7,208 nucleotides of DNA. Source: Sulfurimonadaceae bacterium (GTDB lineage Bacteria; Campylobacterota; Campylobacteria; Campylobacterales; Sulfurimonadaceae). This document shows positions 5,088 to 7,208 of the stretch, one piece after another; within the stretch, counting starts at the first letter, position 1; every line of letters begins with the position of its first letter. The DNA is taken from NCBI GenBank assembly GCA_026193155.1, contig JAPHSI010000105.1, forward strand, positions 1-7,208, in the 5' to 3' direction. Under the pieces are notes generated by a model. The model was given only the letters and a program-made list of their open reading frames with translations, had not been told where the DNA came from and did not search any database. A program made the position numbers and the translations under genes.

Positions 5088-6291
5088 GGCGCATAGCCTC
5101 TATCGGGTTGAATCTTCTTATGTAGTATATAGGGTAGATTACACTTAAAAGATTTAAAAATAGTATAAGCCCTATATTCCATGTGATGGTAAAAACACTA
5201 AAGCGTGTAGGTATGGAGTCTGAGATAATCCCATAGTCTTTATAAAGCTCACTCATACCTTCTATAACGATAGGGTTTAGCTCATAATAATAAGCCAAAT
5301 ACCCACCACTAACAGTTGCAAAAAATATAGCACTGAGACTAAGAATAAGCATCTCATAAATTAAAAGCTTATCAACTTCAGAGTTACTAAGTCCTATGCT
5401 TTTTAAAACTCCAAACTCTTTTATGCGCGAGCTTGCATTTATGAAGCCGTATATCAAAATAACAAAAAATATCACTACAAAAAACAGCCCCATTGAGATA
5501 TAACCAAATATAGAATCAACCTCCATAGCCTCAACCATAGCACTCATAAGTTCCTGCCAAGTATAAAGTCTGTACTGAGAGTCGAGTTTAGGTTTTATTG
5601 CTTCTGCAATTTTGTCATTTTCATTCAAGTCATTAACATTTAAAACTATGTACGATGAAGTGTTTTGTGAGTAAAAAACAGAATCAAAATATTCTCTGTT
5701 TAAAAAAGCGGATGAGCTGTCAAACTCATACATTCCTGTTTTAAAGGTACCGCATACTTTAAAAATGTCTGCTGCAAAGGAGTAGTCTATAGCGTTACCT
5801 ACAAAGCTTATTTCATCACCTACATGTACATTAAGCCTTTTAGTTAAATCACTACCCATATATAAACAGTTTCCACTGCTTTCATATTCACCGCTTACTA
5901 GGGCATTTTTTAGCTCACTTATTCCACTCTCACGTGTAAAATCAACCCCTGTTAACATCATGGCAGATGAGTCTGTTTTACTAGATGCAATACCAAAGGT
6001 TTCTATGCGTGAAGTGTATGATTTTATCCCATTTGTATTGTTTAATATATCAAATATCTTTTGATTATCATAGATTAGGTAATCATATCCACCCTCATCA
6101 CGATAATCTTTTTGATATATTTGGATAGAACCTGTATATACTTTAAGCGAGTTATGAAGCATTGATACATGTGACCCATCCATAAAAGCTACATAGACAA
6201 TAAAAAGTGTAGCTGAAAAGTATGTAAGTATAAAAGTCGTAATAGAGCGACCTTTGTAAAACAAAATATTTTTAATAGCCAAGTAAAACAT
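5080..6291 (-). CDS. ABC transporter permease, LolC/LolE/FtsX-MacB type, 403 aa (first permease)
   Basis: This is the partner inner-membrane permease, with the same architecture: TM1 at about 17-37, a periplasmic domain ~38-260, TM2 ~263-284, coupling helix RIKEFGVLKSIGLS (289-302), TM3 ~310-333, TM4 ~370-391, and the tail NPIEAMRHV. The periplasmic domain has two cysteines (C142, C180). The other permease has only the first in a comparable position (C147), so a disulfide is possible only in this subunit. The gene starts nine bases after the LolA-like gene, with an AAAGG Shine-Dalgarno about seven bases before the ATG, and overlaps the next permease gene. In LolCDE systems one permease recruits LolA and the other opens to lipoprotein; I cannot tell which role this one has, and no LolA-binding hook was assigned. 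Co-transcription with a LolA-like protein supports a Lol-like rather than MacB drug-efflux function. Confidence 0.92.
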   Translation of the reverse strand: MFYLAIKNILFYKGRSITTFILTYFSATLFIVYVAFMDGSHVSMLHNSLKVYTGSIQIYQKDYRDEGGYDYLIYDNQKIFDILNNTNGIKSYTSRIETFGIASSKTDSSAMMLTGVDFTRESGISELKNALVSGEYESSGNCLYMGSDLTKRLNVHVGDEISFVGNAIDYSFAADIFKVCGTFKTGMYEFDSSSAFLNREYFDSVFYSQNTSSYIVLNVNDLNENDKIAEAIKPKLDSQYRLYTWQELMSAMVEAMEVDSIFGYISMGLFFVVIFFVILIYGFINASSRIKEFGVLKSIGLSNSEVDKLLIYEMLILSLSAIFFATVSGGYLAYYYELNPIVIEGMSELYKDYGIISDSIPTRFSVFTITWNIGLILFLNLLSVIYPIYYIRRFNPIEAMRHV

Positions 6292-6300
6292 GTAATGCCT

Positions 6301-7026
6301 TTATCTGCTAAAACGTTTTAATGCACTTTTTGTAAAGTAAATATCTGAAAATCCGCTGTCATATTCTACATCTTCTATAATCATAGTAGTAAGATTGTTT
6401 TTTTTATTAAGCGGTTGTATTTTCCATATTGTCGGTAAATAGTATTTTCCATACTTTTTTATGTCTTCATATTTGAAAACTCTAATTTTTTCTCCATATT
6501 CATCGTAAAAAGTATCTTCTAAACTTACATAGTATTTTGTATCTATTTTAGAAATTATCTTACCCCATACAACAGGTGCATCCTCTTTTGCTTTTAATTC
6601 TATTGTAACTATGTTGGCATCTTTTTTTAAGATACTCGCATCATAGTCATCTATGATAGAGCTTTGTTTTACCATATCATCATTAGAGATGTCACTTCCC
6701 ATCCAGTTTTGAAGCATCATACTAGGCGGTATTTTTATAATCCTCTCAATCTTTGGTATATAGTTCCACATCTCATTATCTAAACTTAAGAACGTGATGC
6801 CTTTGTCACGAGGAGGGTAGGTTATCTTTACAAAACTTTTATCTTTCCCTTTAGCCCAAGTTTTCATCTTGATTGTACGCTCATGTCTAAGTGATTTAAT
6901 ATTCATGCTTATTTTCATATATACACTCTCACCGCGCATATTTTTATCTAGCTTTTTTATTATCTCATCTGCTTCATTTGCAAAAAGCGAGCTTAAAAAA
7001 ATACTAATTAGAATTAGGTAACGCAT
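6301..7026 (-). CDS. LolA-like outer-membrane lipoprotein-sorting protein, 241 aa
   Basis: This is a predicted periplasmic carrier with a Sec signal peptide (MRYLILISIFLSSLFA, cleavage after A16) and no lipobox cysteine. The mature protein has the features of the LolA_like/COG2834 family: paired beta strands with SFVKITYPPRDKG (64-76), then TFLSLDNEMWNYIPKIER (78-95), KIPPSMM (98-104), and NWMGSDISNDD (107-117). The W-M-G-S-D-x-x-N-D-D block and the preceding MW-x-Y-I-P strand are characteristic of this group, which is often encoded next to FtsX permeases or RND transporters. A strong AAGGAGG Shine-Dalgarno lies 4 bases before the ATG, favouring high expression, and the start overlaps the tail of the upstream membrane-protein gene by 23 bases. 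It most likely accepts a lipid or lipidated cargo from the permease complex and carries it toward the outer membrane; cargo identity is inferred only by family. Confidence 0.92.
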   Translation of the reverse strand: MRYLILISIFLSSLFANEADEIIKKLDKNMRGESVYMKISMNIKSLRHERTIKMKTWAKGKDKSFVKITYPPRDKGITFLSLDNEMWNYIPKIERIIKIPPSMMLQNWMGSDISNDDMVKQSSIIDDYDASILKKDANIVTIELKAKEDAPVVWGKIISKIDTKYYVSLEDTFYDEYGEKIRVFKYEDIKKYGKYYLPTIWKIQPLNKKNNLTTMIIEDVEYDSGFSDIYFTKSALKRFSR

Positions 7027-7208
7027 CTATCCTCCTTAGTTTTCTTGTTTCAATAAAGTAAGTATGACCTAAATATATTACAAAAAATACAGTTGTAAAA
7101 AAAATCATAAACGGAATCAGACTTAAAAGATAAAGCAGTAGAGTTTTTATTCGCAGTTTATTTTTATTCTTAAAAGCTATCTCTAAAGCTTCATTTTTTG
7201 TGTTTAAA
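7004..7208 (-). CDS. C-terminal tail of an unidentified membrane protein (partial)
   Basis: A minus-strand frame is open from the window edge to a TAG at 7004-7006, encoding 67 residues. It contains a basic stretch (AFKNKNKLRIK), one long hydrophobic helix (TLLLYLLSLIPFMIFFTTV and onward to IYLGH), and a polar tail ending RKLRRIDALPNSN. The openness over 67 codons in AT-rich DNA and the positive-inside pattern support a real gene whose start lies beyond the window. It overlaps the LolA-like gene by 23 bases, so it is the preceding member of the same operon. RND/MMPL transporters are common upstream of this LolA-like family, but this tail does not show a recognisable RND C-terminus, so I leave it unnamed. 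Confidence 0.6.
   Translation of the reverse strand, partial: LNTKNEALEIAFKNKNKLRIKTLLLYLLSLIPFMIFFTTVFFVIYLGHTYFIETRKLRRIDALPNSN
7031..7037 (-). promoter_or_regulatory. Strong ribosome binding site of the LolA-like gene
   Basis: The minus strand reads AAGGAGG, a near-perfect anti-SD complement four bases before the ATG at 7026. It lies inside the coding sequence of the upstream membrane-protein gene. It is the strongest such site in the operon and fixes the LolA-like start, consistent with a carrier made in excess over its membrane complex. Confidence 0.75.

Noticed and set aside
6396..6404. Eight-A tract in the LolA-like gene as a programmed frameshift or phase-variation site
   Set aside because: It encodes an ordinary Asn-Lys-Lys-Asn stretch near the C-terminus in AT-rich DNA, and no alternative downstream frame of interest follows.
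1..7208. CRISPR array, tRNA/rRNA, insertion sequence or attachment site
   Set aside because: No regularly spaced repeats, no tRNA cloverleaf-like segment in the short intergenic gaps, no transposase or integrase motifs, and no terminal inverted repeats with target duplications were seen.

Overview
The window is AT-rich, with short spacers, tightly packed and overlapping genes, Lys/Asn/Ile-rich proteins, and short Sec signal peptides ending in L-x-A. Together these suggest a Campylobacterota member of the Sulfurimonas/Sulfuricurvum/Arcobacter type. That placement is inferred from composition and protein character, not from a marker gene.

Layout. Positions 1-58 hold the 3' tail of a plus-strand gene that converges on a small minus-strand gene (63-296, 77 aa, unknown function). 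An AT-rich spacer (297-414) carries a probable promoter for the small gene. Everything from 415 to the right edge is one minus-strand gene train. In order of transcription, right to left, it runs: the C-terminal tail of an unidentified membrane protein (7004-7208), a periplasmic LolA-like lipoprotein-sorting protein (6301-7026), two LolC/LolE/FtsX-type ABC permeases of 403 aa each (5080-6291 and 3876-5087), a complete LolD/MacB-type ATPase (3208-3879), a second truncated LolD-like ATPase (2682-3206), a membrane-bound GGDEF diguanylate cyclase (1496-2644) and a predicted outer-membrane beta-barrel (415-1494). Most junctions overlap or are separated by fewer than 10 bases. The exception is the 37-base gap before the cyclase, which contains an inverted repeat and a perfect TATAAT.

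How the genes may work together. The two permeases and the ATPase form a type VII (LolCDE/MacB-like) mechanotransmission ABC complex in the inner membrane. The LolA-like protein is the expected periplasmic carrier, and the beta-barrel is a candidate outer-membrane end point. The set therefore looks like an accessory lipid or lipoprotein trafficking system across the envelope. The cyclase embedded before the barrel gene suggests a link to c-di-GMP signalling.

The most unusual item is the second ATPase gene. It is about 67% identical to its neighbour over the last 143 residues and keeps the Q-loop, LSGGQ, Walker B, D-loop and H-loop. Its Walker A region is gone, and the N-terminus is instead a perfect-looking Sec signal sequence. 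It is either a chimeric remnant of a tandem duplication or a repurposed degenerate subunit. No RNA genes, CRISPR arrays, insertion sequences or convincing rho-independent terminators were seen.
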